Positions 17,955 to 27,147 of a DNA stretch of 64,000 nucleotides are shown one piece after another. A program made the translations under genes and the position numbers. The notes below the pieces were generated by a model, which was given only the letters and a program-made list of their open reading frames with translations, made no database searches and was not told the origin of the DNA. The first letter of the stretch is position 1. Each line of letters opens with the position of its first letter. Source of the DNA: Rhodobacterales bacterium HTCC2255 (GTDB taxonomy: Bacteria > Pseudomonadota > Alphaproteobacteria > Rhodobacterales > Rhodobacteraceae); contig DS022282.1 of NCBI GenBank assembly GCA_000153745.1, positions 1,386,066 to 1,450,065 on the forward strand, read 5' to 3'.

Positions 17955-18760
17955 ATATAGCAATACTCGATCACTTAAGTGTCATTGCTTTGTTGATGGT
18001 TGTATTAATTGGCCTTCCACATGGTGCTTTAGACGGTGCAATTGCCATGCATCTTGGTGCTGGAAGGAATATTTCATTTGTATTTCAATTTTTATTTTTA
18101 TATCTACTCTGCGGTTTCATTGTTGTTGTGCTTTGGTATAACTTTCCACCCATATCACTTGTGGTTTTTTTAATTATTTCGATGATTCATTTTGGATGGG
18201 GAGATGCAAATTCAAAAATTAAATTAGTATCTCTTTTACAAATAATTTGTCATGGTGGCGTAGTAGTATTTGGTATTGTTTACTTTCATATTGATGAGGT
18301 AATTCCACTATTTGATATGCTTACACAAAGAAACTCAAATTTTCCAATCCAACTCTCAATATATATTTTTTATGCTGTTTCGATTCTTACAATATTATAT
18401 GTTTACTTAATTTATAGTATGCGGGACCTGCGACTAAGACTTTTAGAGTTAGCTGTTGTATGGGCAATAGTAATTTTCCTACCACCTCTTTTTGGATTTG
18501 CTGTTTATTTTTGTTTTATACATACCACCAGGCATATTCGTAATATATGGATGGAAATAAAAACGGAAATGAGTCTTAAAGCACTAATTACTCAGGCATC
18601 AATTTTGACAATTGCAAGTTGGGGAATGGGTATTACAGCATTTTATATTTTTGATTCTGGAGATTTAGATACAAATATAATCCGAATAATTTTTATAGGT
18701 TTAGCTGCTTTAACAGTACCTCATATGATTTTGGTCGATGGGTTTTTTCGGAATAAGTGA
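17948..18760 (+). CDS. blh: Beta-carotene 15,15'-dioxygenase, Brp/Blh family
   Basis: Membrane enzyme that splits beta-carotene into two molecules of retinal, the chromophore of the opsin at the start of the locus. The 270-residue protein is strongly hydrophobic with several transmembrane helices. It has the four iron-binding histidines of the family: H25 (GLPHGALDG), H81 (MIHFGWGD), H192 and H196 (FIHTTRHIRN). The GTG start at 17948 overlaps the crtY stop by 7 nt. It closes the retinal operon, and its stop is immediately next to the stop of a small gene on the other strand. Confidence 0.95.
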   Translation: MVDIAILDHLSVIALLMVVLIGLPHGALDGAIAMHLGAGRNISFVFQFLFLYLLCGFIVVVLWYNFPPISLVVFLIISMIHFGWGDANSKIKLVSLLQIICHGGVVVFGIVYFHIDEVIPLFDMLTQRNSNFPIQLSIYIFYAVSILTILYVYLIYSMRDLRLRLLELAVVWAIVIFLPPLFGFAVYFCFIHTTRHIRNIWMEIKTEMSLKALITQASILTIASWGMGITAFYIFDSGDLDTNIIRIIFIGLAALTVPHMILVDGFFRNK

Positions 18761-18901
18761 TTACCCAAATATTGGTAAAAACATCTCTGGGCTTTTAAAC
18801 CATTTAAAAAGCAGCATTGCTAAAAATAGAAACACAAAGATAATCGAAATTACTAAAATTGTCTTTCCAAGCTTGTCTTGTTTGAAAGTTCTTGGTTTCA
18901 T
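18761..18901 (-). CDS. small single-pass membrane protein, 46 residues, unknown function
   Basis: An ATG at 18901 on the minus strand opens a 46-codon frame ending at 18761. The product has a basic N terminus (MKPRTFKQDKLGK), one long hydrophobic helix (about 14-33) and a short tail (KWFKSPEMFLPIFG). A GGAA box lies 6 nt before the ATG. The stop codon abuts that of blh, leaving no spare sequence, which is typical of real convergent genes in this compact genome. The opposite strand has a 69-codon frame overlapping blh that looks like a shadow. I do not recognise a family. It could be a small regulator or subunit of a membrane complex, but nothing in the sequence says which. Confidence 0.6.
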   Translation of the reverse strand: MKPRTFKQDKLGKTILVISIIFVFLFLAMLLFKWFKSPEMFLPIFG

Positions 18902-19050
18902 ATTATTTCCATTAAATATTGTTTCACTTAAAAATAATGATAGATAACTTCAAAAGTAAAGTATTTATATTTAATATTATTAATAATTCAGTCTTGAAGA
19001 GACGTTCTACGCTCTGTAGATCTATAAAAAATTTTTAATGGAGACTAAGT

Positions 19051-20043
19051 ATGTCTATTGCCCCTAAATTAGTTACTATTTTTGGTGGATCAGGCTTTGT
19101 TGGCCGATATGTAGCTCAGAGAATGGCAAAAGAAGGATGGCGAGTAAGGGTAGCTGTCCGACGCCCAAACGAAGCTCTCTTTGTTAAGACATATGGTGAT
19201 GTTGGGCAAGTGGAGCCTATATTAGCAAATATACGTGATGAAAAATCAACCCGTGCAGCTATAATTGGTGCTGATGCTGTAGTAAATTGTGTTGGAATTT
19301 TGAATGAAACAAGTAAGCAAAAGTTTACTGATTTACAGTCCAAAGGAGCATCGCAAATCGCAAAGCTTGCAACTGAGTGTGGTGTAAAAACTTTTGTACA
19401 TTTTTCTGCAATTGGAGCTGACATTAATAGCCACAGTAAATATTTAAAATCAAAAGCAGAAGGTGAAGAAATGGTTAAAGCTTCATTTAAAAATGCTGTA
19501 ATTTTGAGACCTTCAATTGTTTTTGGAGCTGAAGATCAGTTTTTTAATAGGTTTGCGACAATGGCAAAACTATCTCCTTTAATACCATTGGTTGGTGGTG
19601 AAACAAAGTTTCAACCGGTATACGTTGATGATATAGCTAAAGCAGCAGTTAAGGGTGTACTGGGGGAAGCTAAGCGTGGTATTTATGAGTTAGGTGGTCC
19701 GCAAGCAGCTAGTTTTAAAGAGCTAACCATAATGCTTATGGGGATTATTCGCCGCAAACGTGCCATTGTAAATATTCCATTCTTTGCTGCTTCAATACAG
19801 GGTGGTATATTTGATGCTTTGCAAAAGTTTTCATTGGGATTGTTTACAAATACTATCTTAACGCGTGATCAAGTAATCGCTTTAAAAAAAGATAATGTAA
19901 CATCAAAAAATAAGATGGGTTTCAAAAATTTAGGAATTGTGCCAACTGCAATGGAAACAATCTTAGGTGAGTATCTGTACAGACATAGGCCTTATGGGCA
20001 ATATACTGAGTTGACTGAAGCGGCTCGAGATCTTGACTCTTAA
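19051..20043 (+). CDS. Complex I NDUFA9-family NAD(P)-binding protein
   Basis: Atypical short-chain dehydrogenase/NmrA-like protein (330 aa), related to the mitochondrial complex I accessory subunit NDUFA9. The N-terminal Rossmann motif is FGGSGFVGRYVAQRMA (G12-G18). It is followed by the conserved VAVRRP and a central FVHFSAIGAD segment where the usual YxxxK catalytic pair is replaced (SKYLKSKAEGE is present). A GGAG box 7 nt before ATG 19051 supports the start. Alphaproteobacterial members may help assemble or stabilise complex I; that role is from family knowledge. Its stop overlaps the converging uppP stop. Confidence 0.88.
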   Translation: MSIAPKLVTIFGGSGFVGRYVAQRMAKEGWRVRVAVRRPNEALFVKTYGDVGQVEPILANIRDEKSTRAAIIGADAVVNCVGILNETSKQKFTDLQSKGASQIAKLATECGVKTFVHFSAIGADINSHSKYLKSKAEGEEMVKASFKNAVILRPSIVFGAEDQFFNRFATMAKLSPLIPLVGGETKFQPVYVDDIAKAAVKGVLGEAKRGIYELGGPQAASFKELTIMLMGIIRRKRAIVNIPFFAASIQGGIFDALQKFSLGLFTNTILTRDQVIALKKDNVTSKNKMGFKNLGIVPTAMETILGEYLYRHRPYGQYTELTEAARDLDS

Positions 20044-20843
20044 GTATATGAAATTGTTAAAATTATTATTCCTAAAATAATTCTGTAAAATACATATGGT
20101 GAATAGCTTATAGTTTTAAGCATTTTCATCATTATGCTTAAAGCCGCAAAGCCAGAAAAAAATGAAAAAACGGCCGCAATAAGCCCAATTTTTGCAGATT
20201 GCCAATCTGCATTAAAGATTACTTCTGACCCTAATAATGTACCAGATGCAATTATTGTTGGTATCGACATCAGCATTGATATGTTTGCGCTATCTAAGCG
20301 ATTGAACCCGAGCTGCCTTGCTCCAATTATTGTCATTCCAGAGCGTGATGATCCTGGTATTAAAGCGATTGCTTGCCAGATACCAATTTTACAAGCATCT
20401 ATAAAGTCCCAATCTTTTTTTACTCTGCCTTGTGGTGATTTTTGGTCTACAAAGTATAATAAAATACCAAATAAAAGCATTGCCCAACCTATTATACGAA
20501 TAGATCTTATTGCTTCATTATATCCTGATAATTTCAGTATTAATCCACAAATAATAACTGGAAGTGTGGCAACAATAAGCAATCGCGCTAATTTTGAGCC
20601 TTTACTTGAGAAGTCTCCAACAAATAAACGAAAAAATCCAAAAAATGCTAGTTTCACATCTTGCCAAAAATATAAAATAACAGCGCCTAGTGTTCCGATA
20701 TGAACAGCTACATCAATGAATTGTCCTTGATCATTAGATTCAGTTATGTGTGGAATTAAAGCAAGATGACCAGACGAAGAAACTGGTAAAAACTCAGTAA
20801 GACCCTGAATGATTGCAAGAAGTAAGATGTAATATAGTGACAT
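20040..20843 (-). CDS. uppP: Undecaprenyl-diphosphatase UppP (BacA)
   Basis: Integral membrane phosphatase that recycles undecaprenyl diphosphate to the monophosphate carrier used for peptidoglycan and polysaccharide synthesis. The protein (267 aa) has the two family signatures: GLTEFLPVSSSGHL (E17, S22-S24, H26) and PGSSRSGMTI around residue 165. About eight hydrophobic helices are visible. It is a single gene, converging on the NDUFA9-like gene and divergent from gltD. Confidence 0.95.
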   Translation of the reverse strand: MSLYYILLLAIIQGLTEFLPVSSSGHLALIPHITESNDQGQFIDVAVHIGTLGAVILYFWQDVKLAFFGFFRLFVGDFSSKGSKLARLLIVATLPVIICGLILKLSGYNEAIRSIRIIGWAMLLFGILLYFVDQKSPQGRVKKDWDFIDACKIGIWQAIALIPGSSRSGMTIIGARQLGFNRLDSANISMLMSIPTIIASGTLLGSEVIFNADWQSAKIGLIAAVFSFFSGFAALSIMMKMLKTISYSPYVFYRIILGIIILTISYT

Positions 20844-20904
20844 AGTGTTTCTTTGATTCGTTTAAAGAACCTTAAAAGTGTTTGATTAAAAATGGAATTA
20901 ACTA

Positions 20905-20987
20905 AATAGGGATCCTATTATGACCTAATCTTTATATATTTTTTATAAAAAGGCAGCATTTTTAGAAGAATTTTAATAATAGGTCAG
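20905..20987. promoter_or_regulatory. uppP-gltD divergent region with inverted repeats
   Basis: The 214-bp gap holds a 6-bp dyad AATAGG-GAT-CCTATT (20905-20919). It also holds TGACCTA just after it and the inverted copy TAGGTCA about 60 bp later. These could be operator sites for the glutamate synthase genes or for uppP. The repeats are short and the region is AT-rich, so the evidence is weak. No gene is seen here. Confidence 0.25.
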
Positions 20988-21057
20988 TACAGGTTACTTT
21001 TCTTTGTATTTTTATTGGATTATATGTTTTTTTCTTGATGACACTGGAGATTTATAA

Positions 21058-22494
21058 ATGGCCGTTAATAAAATGCTTAAGTTTGTGCACGTAAGTCGTG
21101 ATATGCCTACAAAGCGTATGCCAAAACTCAGAAACAAAGATTATAATGAGGTTTATCAAGAATTTGCAGCTGAAAAGGCAGAAGAGCAATCTAGTAGATG
21201 TAGCCAATGTGGCGTACCGTTTTGCCAAACACATTGCCCATTACATAATAATATTCCTGACTGGCTCCGACTGACGGCTGAAGGCAGATTGAAAGAAGCT
21301 TATGAATTAAGCCAAGACACAAATACATTTCCTGAAATCTGTGGTCGGATTTGCCCACAAGATCGTTTGTGCGAAGGTAATTGTGTAATTGAGCAATCAG
21401 GCCATGAAACAGTAACAATAGGCTCTGTCGAAAAATATATTACTGATACAGCATGGGAAAAAGGCTGGGTGAAGGCCATAACTCCTAAAGTAGAGCGTAG
21501 TGAGAGTGTGGGGATTATTGGTGCAGGTCCAGCTGGGCTGGCAGCTGCTGACCGCTTACGTAAAATGGGCATTCAAGTTACTATATATGATCGTTATGAT
21601 CGTGCTGGTGGATTACTAACTTATGGAATACCAGGATTTAAATTAGAAAAAGATGTTGTAATGCGCCGGAATGATCTTCTTTCTGAAGGCGGTGTAAATT
21701 TTGAATTAAATACAAATATTGGTATCGATATTTCGTTTCATGATATTCGCTCCAAGCACGATGCGATCTTAATTGGTACTGGAGTTTATAAAGCCCGAGA
21801 GCTGTCAGGAATAGGTTCATCAAACAAAGGAATTGTAAAAGCATTAGATTACTTAACAGCATCAAATAGATCAAATATGGGCGATCATGTTCCAGAAATT
21901 GAAAATGGAGAACTTAACGCAAAAGGAAAGCGTATTGTAGTTATTGGCGGTGGTGACACTGCAATGGATTGCGTGCGAACAGCAATTCGTCAAGGTGCAA
22001 AATCTGTTAAATGTCTCTATAGACGCGATAAGAAGAATATGCCTGGTTCACAACGTGAAACTCAAAATGCAGAAGAAGAAGGTGTAGAATTTGTATGGCT
22101 GTCTGCGCCAAAGGGTTTTGTTGGTGAGGGAGAAGTGTCTGGAGTTGTTGTTTCTAAAATGCGATTAGGTGCGCCAGATTCATCTGGTAGACAAAGTCCA
22201 GAAGAAATAGTTGGTGCTGATTATACTGAAGATGCCGATCTTGTTATAAAAGCACTTGGATTTAATCCAGAAAACTTACCAACATTGTGGGATACACCTG
22301 AATTAGAGGTAACACGTTGGGGAACAATCAAAACAGATTTCAAAACACACTCAACTTCACTTCCTGGTGTATATGCTGCAGGAGATATAGTGCGAGGGGC
22401 TTCTTTAGTTGTTTGGGCAATTCGAGATGGAAGAGAAGCAGCGGATAGCATTCTTGCTTTCTTAGATACACAGACGTCAATTGCTGCCGAATAA
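21058..22494 (+). CDS. gltD: Glutamate synthase (NADPH) small subunit GltD
   Basis: Electron-input subunit of glutamate synthase; passes electrons from NADPH through FAD and iron-sulfur clusters to GltB. The 478-residue protein has N-terminal cysteine clusters (CSQCGVPFCQTHC, then CGRICPQDRLCEGNC) for two [4Fe-4S] centres. An FAD-binding motif IGAGPAGLAAADRL follows near residue 153 and an NADPH-binding motif VVIGGGDTAMDC near residue 295, and the protein ends with AAGDIVRGASLVVWAIRDGR. It precedes gltB by 51 bp on the same strand. Related dehydrogenase subunits exist, but the adjacent gltB settles the call. Confidence 0.96.
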   Translation: MAVNKMLKFVHVSRDMPTKRMPKLRNKDYNEVYQEFAAEKAEEQSSRCSQCGVPFCQTHCPLHNNIPDWLRLTAEGRLKEAYELSQDTNTFPEICGRICPQDRLCEGNCVIEQSGHETVTIGSVEKYITDTAWEKGWVKAITPKVERSESVGIIGAGPAGLAAADRLRKMGIQVTIYDRYDRAGGLLTYGIPGFKLEKDVVMRRNDLLSEGGVNFELNTNIGIDISFHDIRSKHDAILIGTGVYKARELSGIGSSNKGIVKALDYLTASNRSNMGDHVPEIENGELNAKGKRIVVIGGGDTAMDCVRTAIRQGAKSVKCLYRRDKKNMPGSQRETQNAEEEGVEFVWLSAPKGFVGEGEVSGVVVSKMRLGAPDSSGRQSPEEIVGADYTEDADLVIKALGFNPENLPTLWDTPELEVTRWGTIKTDFKTHSTSLPGVYAAGDIVRGASLVVWAIRDGREAADSILAFLDTQTSIAAE

Positions 22495-22545
22495 TATTAA
22501 AAATAATTTGATAAAGCCTAAAAATTCAATTGAAAGTAAATAAAA

Positions 22546-25500
22546 ATGACAAAATTTGACAAAAATTGGAAAGCTCAGGAAGAAGCAAAAAGAGAATTTC
22601 TAAACAACCACGGTATGTATTCTGAAGAAGATGAACATAGCTCATGTGGTGTTGGACTTGTCGTTTCAATTGAAGGAAAAAAATCTCGCAAAGTTGTTGA
22701 TAGTGGAATATCTGCTTTAAAAGCAATTTGGCACAGGGGTGCTGTGGATGCAGATGGTAAAACTGGAGACGGAGCCGGAATTCATTTGCAAATACCAATA
22801 GATTTTTTCTACGACCAAGTAGAGAGAACAGGTCATAATCCTCGAAAAGATCAATTATTGGCTGTAGGACAGATTTTTTTGCCACGAACAGATTTTGGTG
22901 CGCAAGAAACTTGTAGAACAATAGTTGAATCAGAAGTGCTTAAAATGGGGTACTACATTTATGGTTGGCGTCATGTTCCAGTTGATATTTCTTGCCTAGG
23001 CGAAAAGGCAAACTCTACTAGACCAGAAATTGAACAAATACTTATCTCTAATTCCCAAGGATCAGATGAGGAGAAGTTTGAACGAGATTTATACATAATC
23101 AGGCGCAGAATTGAGAAAGCGGTAACTGCTGCGCAGATAAAAGATTTTTATGTTTGTTCATTATCGTGCAGATCAATTATTTACAAAGGAATGATGCTTG
23201 CAGAGCAAGTAGCAGTATTTTACCCAGATTTGATGGATGAACGTTTTGTTTCGGCATTTGCAATTTATCATCAAAGATATTCAACAAACACATTCCCACA
23301 ATGGTGGTTAGCTCAACCATTTAGAATGCTTGCTCATAATGGTGAAATTAATACTTTAAAAGGAAATGTAAATTGGATGAAGTCTCATGAAATCCGAATG
23401 ATTTCTAGAAATTTTGGTGAATGTGGTGAGGATATAAAACCAATAGTTCCATCAGGATCGTCTGACTCAGCTGCTTTAGATGCAGTGTTTGAAACTATAG
23501 TTCGCGCAGGTAGATCTGCTCCAATGGCAAAAACAATGCTTGTTCCAGAAGCTGTAAATTCCATTAATGTCAAAGATGAATGGAAGGCAATGTATGAGTA
23601 CTGTAATTCAGTAATGGAGCCTTGGGATGGTCCAGCAGCTTTAGCTATGACGGATGGTAAATGGGTTTGTGCGGGATTAGATCGGAGTGGGCTACGCCCA
23701 ATGAGATATGTGATTACTGGTGATAATATATTAATTGCTGGATCTGAAGCTGGGATGGTGCCTATTGATGAATTAAATGTCAGGGAAAAAGGAGCTTTAG
23801 GCCCAGGCCAATTAATTGCAGTTAATATGGTAGAAGGCCGATTGCTGCATGATGAAGAAATGAAGGATGAATTATCTCAGAGCCGTGACTTTAAAACGTT
23901 CATTAAGTCAGTCATAGATTTAGACGATATCACTTCCAGCAAAAAAGAAATAATAAATTTTTCAGGTGATGCACTTCGCTCACGACAAGTTGCAGCTGGT
24001 TATTCTGTTGAAGAATTAGAAATGATACTTCATCCAATGGCTGAAGATGGAAAAGAAACTTTAGCTTCAATGGGTGACGATACTCCGTCTGCTGTATTGT
24101 CAGAAATGTACCGTCCTTTGAGCCATTTTTTCCGTCAAAATTTTAGTCAAGTTACAAATCCACCAATCGATAGTCTTCGTGAATTTGGAGTTATGAGTTT
24201 AAAAACTAGATTTGGTAATTTAGGAAACGTTTTAGATGACAATAATTCACTAACAGAAGTATTATCTCTCAAATCACCTTTTGTTACTAATAGTCAATTT
24301 TCAGCAATGGTTGAAAGATTTGGATCAAGTGTTACTTCGATTGATTGTACATTCCTAAGTGGTGATGAAAATGGGTTACAAAATGGATTGCAGCGTATCA
24401 GAGAAGAAGCCGAGGATGCTGTTAGGTCTGGAGCCGGTCAAATTGTTTTGACAGATAAAGACCAATCTGAAACGCGAATACCAATGCCAATGATTTTAGC
24501 TACTAGCGCGGTTCATTCTGGGCTAACAAAGGTTGGTTTAAGAACTTTTTGCTCGTTAAATGTACAATCTGCTGAGTGTATAGACCCTCATTATTTTGCT
24601 GTACTAATTGGTTCTGGTGCAACAACTGTAAATGCTTATTTGGCACAAGATAGTTTGGCTGATAGGGTTGATAGAGGTCTTTTAGACTGTACACTCGAAG
24701 TTGCTATGGCGAGGTATAAAGAGGCTATAAATCAAGGCCTTTTAAAAATAATGGCAAAAATGGGAATTTCGGTAATTTCATCATATAGAGGTGGATTAAA
24801 CTTCGAAGCTGTTGGCCTTTCTCGAGCGCTAGTAGCAGAATTTTTTCCTGGAATGACTAGTCGTATTTCTGGGATTGGTTTAATAGGGATACAACGAAAA
24901 ATAGTTGATGTTCATGCAAAAGGATGGCTGCTGGGAACGGATATTCTTCCAATTGGTGGGTTTTACAAAGCACGTAGATCTGGCGAAAAGCATGCATGGG
25001 AAGCCCAAACAATGCACATGTTGCAAACAGCATGTGATAGAGCTTCATATGATATCTGGAAGCAATACAGTGCAAAATTACAATCAGCACCACCAATTGC
25101 TTTGCGGGATTTAATGGATTTTAAACCTGTAACAAAAGCAATACCTGTTGAAGAGGTCGAAAGTATAACCTCAATTCGTAAAAGATTTGTGACACCTGGA
25201 ATGTCTTTAGGTGCGTTAAGCCCAGAAGCTCATAAGACACTTAATGTGGCAATGAATAGAATTGGTGCAAAGTCAGATAGTGGTGAAGGTGGAGAAGATC
25301 CAGCACATTTTCACCCAGAGGCAAATGGAGATAATCCTTCAGCTAAAATCAAACAAGTTGCCTCTGGTCGTTTTGGTGTAACTGCAGAGTATTTAAATCA
25401 ATGTGAAGAATTAGAAATAAAAGTTGCGCAAGGTGCTAAACCTGGTGAAGGGGGTCAGTTACCAGGCATAAAGGTAACTGAATTAATTGCTCGCTTGAGG

Positions 25501-27072
25501 CATTCAACAAAGGGAGTGACATTAATCTCACCTCCACCCCACCATGATATTTACTCAATTGAAGATTTAGCTCAACTTATTTATGACCTAAAACAAATTA
25601 ACCCTAAAGCAAAAGTAACTGTAAAGTTAGTAGCATCTTCTGGAGTTGGTACAATTGCAGCAGGTGTTGCAAAAGCAATGGCAGATGTAATATTAATTTC
25701 TGGTCACAATGGCGGTACCGGTGCTTCTCCTGCAACTTCTATTAAATACGCAGGATTACCATGGGAGATGGGCCTATCTGAAGCACACCAAGTATTAGCA
25801 ATGAATAATTTGCGAGATCGTGTGACACTACGTACGGATGGTGGGTTACGTACAGGGCGTGATATTGTAATGGCAGCAATGTTAGGCGCTGAAGAATATG
25901 GTATTGGCACTGCTGCCCTAATAGCAATGGGCTGTATAATGGTCCGTCAATGTCAGTCTAATACATGTCCTGTTGGTGTATGTGTTCAAGATGAGGAATT
26001 GCGAAAGAAATTTACAGGAACTGCAGATAAAGTAGTAAACCTAATTACATTTTATGCACAGGAAGTCAGAGAAGTACTTGCAAGCCTTGGTTTGAGATCC
26101 TTGGATGAAGCTATAGGTCGAGCAGATATGTTGGCCCAAGTAAGCCGTGGTAATGATTATTTGGATGATTTAGATTTGAATCCAATGCTTGTAACCGTCG
26201 ATGGAGCTTCAGATATTAAACTTGATCGTGATAGGCCAAGGCAATCTGTACCCGATACATTAGATGCGGCTATTTTAAAGGATGCAGAACCATTTTTTAA
26301 ACATGGTGAAAAAATGCAATTATCATATGCAGTTCAAAATACTGCTCGAACAATTGGAACACGCGTTTCATCAAAAATTGTAAAGAAATTTGGTATGAGG
26401 AATGATTTATTAGAAGATCATCTGACTATAAGATTAACCGGATCAGCTGGGCAGTCTTTGGGTGCTTTTGCAGCGCCTGGATTGAAACTAGAGGTATCTG
26501 GTGATGCAAATGATTATGTAGGAAAAGGGCTTTCAGGTGGTAAAATTGTTGTTCGACCACCATTAGCAAGTCCACTTATTCCATCAGATAATACTATTAT
26601 TGGGAATACTGTTTTATATGGAGCTACTGCAGGCAAATTATTTGCTAATGGTCGTGCTGGTGAGAGGTTTTGTGTACGTAACTCAGGCGCTTCAGTTGTA
26701 GTTGAGGGTTGTGGTTCAAATGGTTGTGAATATATGACAGGTGGCATTACTGTAATACTTGGTGAAACTGGTGCAAACTTTGGTGCAGGTATGACAGGAG
26801 GAATGGCTTATGTGTATGATCCTAAGGGACAGTTTAAAGCTCGAGCAAATATGGAAAGTATTGTAACGCTTCCTGTAAGTGTGTCACATTGGGAAAAGCA
26901 GCTAAAATCATTAATAGAAGAGCACTTAATGGAGACTAAAAGCCCAAAAGCAGCGCGAATACTAAATAGATGGGACGAAGAGTTAGATAATTTTGTGCAA
27001 ATTTGCCCAAAAGAAATGTTAAATCATATTCCATTTCCATTAACTCATGAAAACGATAAAAAATTAGCATAG
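22546..27072 (+). CDS. gltB: Glutamate synthase (NADPH) large subunit GltB
   Basis: Converts glutamine plus 2-oxoglutarate to two glutamates, the main ammonia-assimilation step with glutamine synthetase. The 1508-residue protein begins with a propeptide whose cleavage would expose the nucleophile C34 (EHSSCGVGLV) of the class II glutamine amidotransferase domain. A central domain and the FMN-binding synthase domain follow, with the [3Fe-4S] cluster cysteines C1136, C1141 and C1146. The Gly-rich GXGXG beta-helix domain is at the C terminus (GGKIVVRPP..., GANFGAGMTGG). Full length and intact. It follows gltD. Downstream, a 17-bp dyad may mark its transcript end. Confidence 0.97.
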   Translation: MTKFDKNWKAQEEAKREFLNNHGMYSEEDEHSSCGVGLVVSIEGKKSRKVVDSGISALKAIWHRGAVDADGKTGDGAGIHLQIPIDFFYDQVERTGHNPRKDQLLAVGQIFLPRTDFGAQETCRTIVESEVLKMGYYIYGWRHVPVDISCLGEKANSTRPEIEQILISNSQGSDEEKFERDLYIIRRRIEKAVTAAQIKDFYVCSLSCRSIIYKGMMLAEQVAVFYPDLMDERFVSAFAIYHQRYSTNTFPQWWLAQPFRMLAHNGEINTLKGNVNWMKSHEIRMISRNFGECGEDIKPIVPSGSSDSAALDAVFETIVRAGRSAPMAKTMLVPEAVNSINVKDEWKAMYEYCNSVMEPWDGPAALAMTDGKWVCAGLDRSGLRPMRYVITGDNILIAGSEAGMVPIDELNVREKGALGPGQLIAVNMVEGRLLHDEEMKDELSQSRDFKTFIKSVIDLDDITSSKKEIINFSGDALRSRQVAAGYSVEELEMILHPMAEDGKETLASMGDDTPSAVLSEMYRPLSHFFRQNFSQVTNPPIDSLREFGVMSLKTRFGNLGNVLDDNNSLTEVLSLKSPFVTNSQFSAMVERFGSSVTSIDCTFLSGDENGLQNGLQRIREEAEDAVRSGAGQIVLTDKDQSETRIPMPMILATSAVHSGLTKVGLRTFCSLNVQSAECIDPHYFAVLIGSGATTVNAYLAQDSLADRVDRGLLDCTLEVAMARYKEAINQGLLKIMAKMGISVISSYRGGLNFEAVGLSRALVAEFFPGMTSRISGIGLIGIQRKIVDVHAKGWLLGTDILPIGGFYKARRSGEKHAWEAQTMHMLQTACDRASYDIWKQYSAKLQSAPPIALRDLMDFKPVTKAIPVEEVESITSIRKRFVTPGMSLGALSPEAHKTLNVAMNRIGAKSDSGEGGEDPAHFHPEANGDNPSAKIKQVASGRFGVTAEYLNQCEELEIKVAQGAKPGEGGQLPGIKVTELIARLRHSTKGVTLISPPPHHDIYSIEDLAQLIYDLKQINPKAKVTVKLVASSGVGTIAAGVAKAMADVILISGHNGGTGASPATSIKYAGLPWEMGLSEAHQVLAMNNLRDRVTLRTDGGLRTGRDIVMAAMLGAEEYGIGTAALIAMGCIMVRQCQSNTCPVGVCVQDEELRKKFTGTADKVVNLITFYAQEVREVLASLGLRSLDEAIGRADMLAQVSRGNDYLDDLDLNPMLVTVDGASDIKLDRDRPRQSVPDTLDAAILKDAEPFFKHGEKMQLSYAVQNTARTIGTRVSSKIVKKFGMRNDLLEDHLTIRLTGSAGQSLGAFAAPGLKLEVSGDANDYVGKGLSGGKIVVRPPLASPLIPSDNTIIGNTVLYGATAGKLFANGRAGERFCVRNSGASVVVEGCGSNGCEYMTGGITVILGETGANFGAGMTGGMAYVYDPKGQFKARANMESIVTLPVSVSHWEKQLKSLIEEHLMETKSPKAARILNRWDEELDNFVQICPKEMLNHIPFPLTHENDKKLA

Positions 27073-27106
27073 AATTTTAGATACACATCAATTTTTTTGG
27101 AATTAG

Positions 27107-27147
27107 CTTTCATTTACTTAATGTTGTAATCATTAAGTAAATGAAAG
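27107..27147 (+). terminator. 17-bp perfect dyad between gltB and mtgA
   Basis: Arms 27107-27123 and 27131-27147 are perfectly complementary (CTTTCATTTACTTAATG and CATTAAGTAAATGAAAG) around a 7-nt loop. The right arm contains the ATG proposed as the mtgA start (27141). There is no downstream U-run of note, so it may be a gltB 3'-end hairpin, an operator, or a structure hiding the mtgA start. Confidence 0.55.

Noticed and set aside
18738-18947. 69-codon plus-strand frame overlapping the end of blh
   Set aside because: It overlaps blh in another frame, has no ribosome-binding site, and is antisense to the better supported 46-residue membrane protein gene at 18761-18901.
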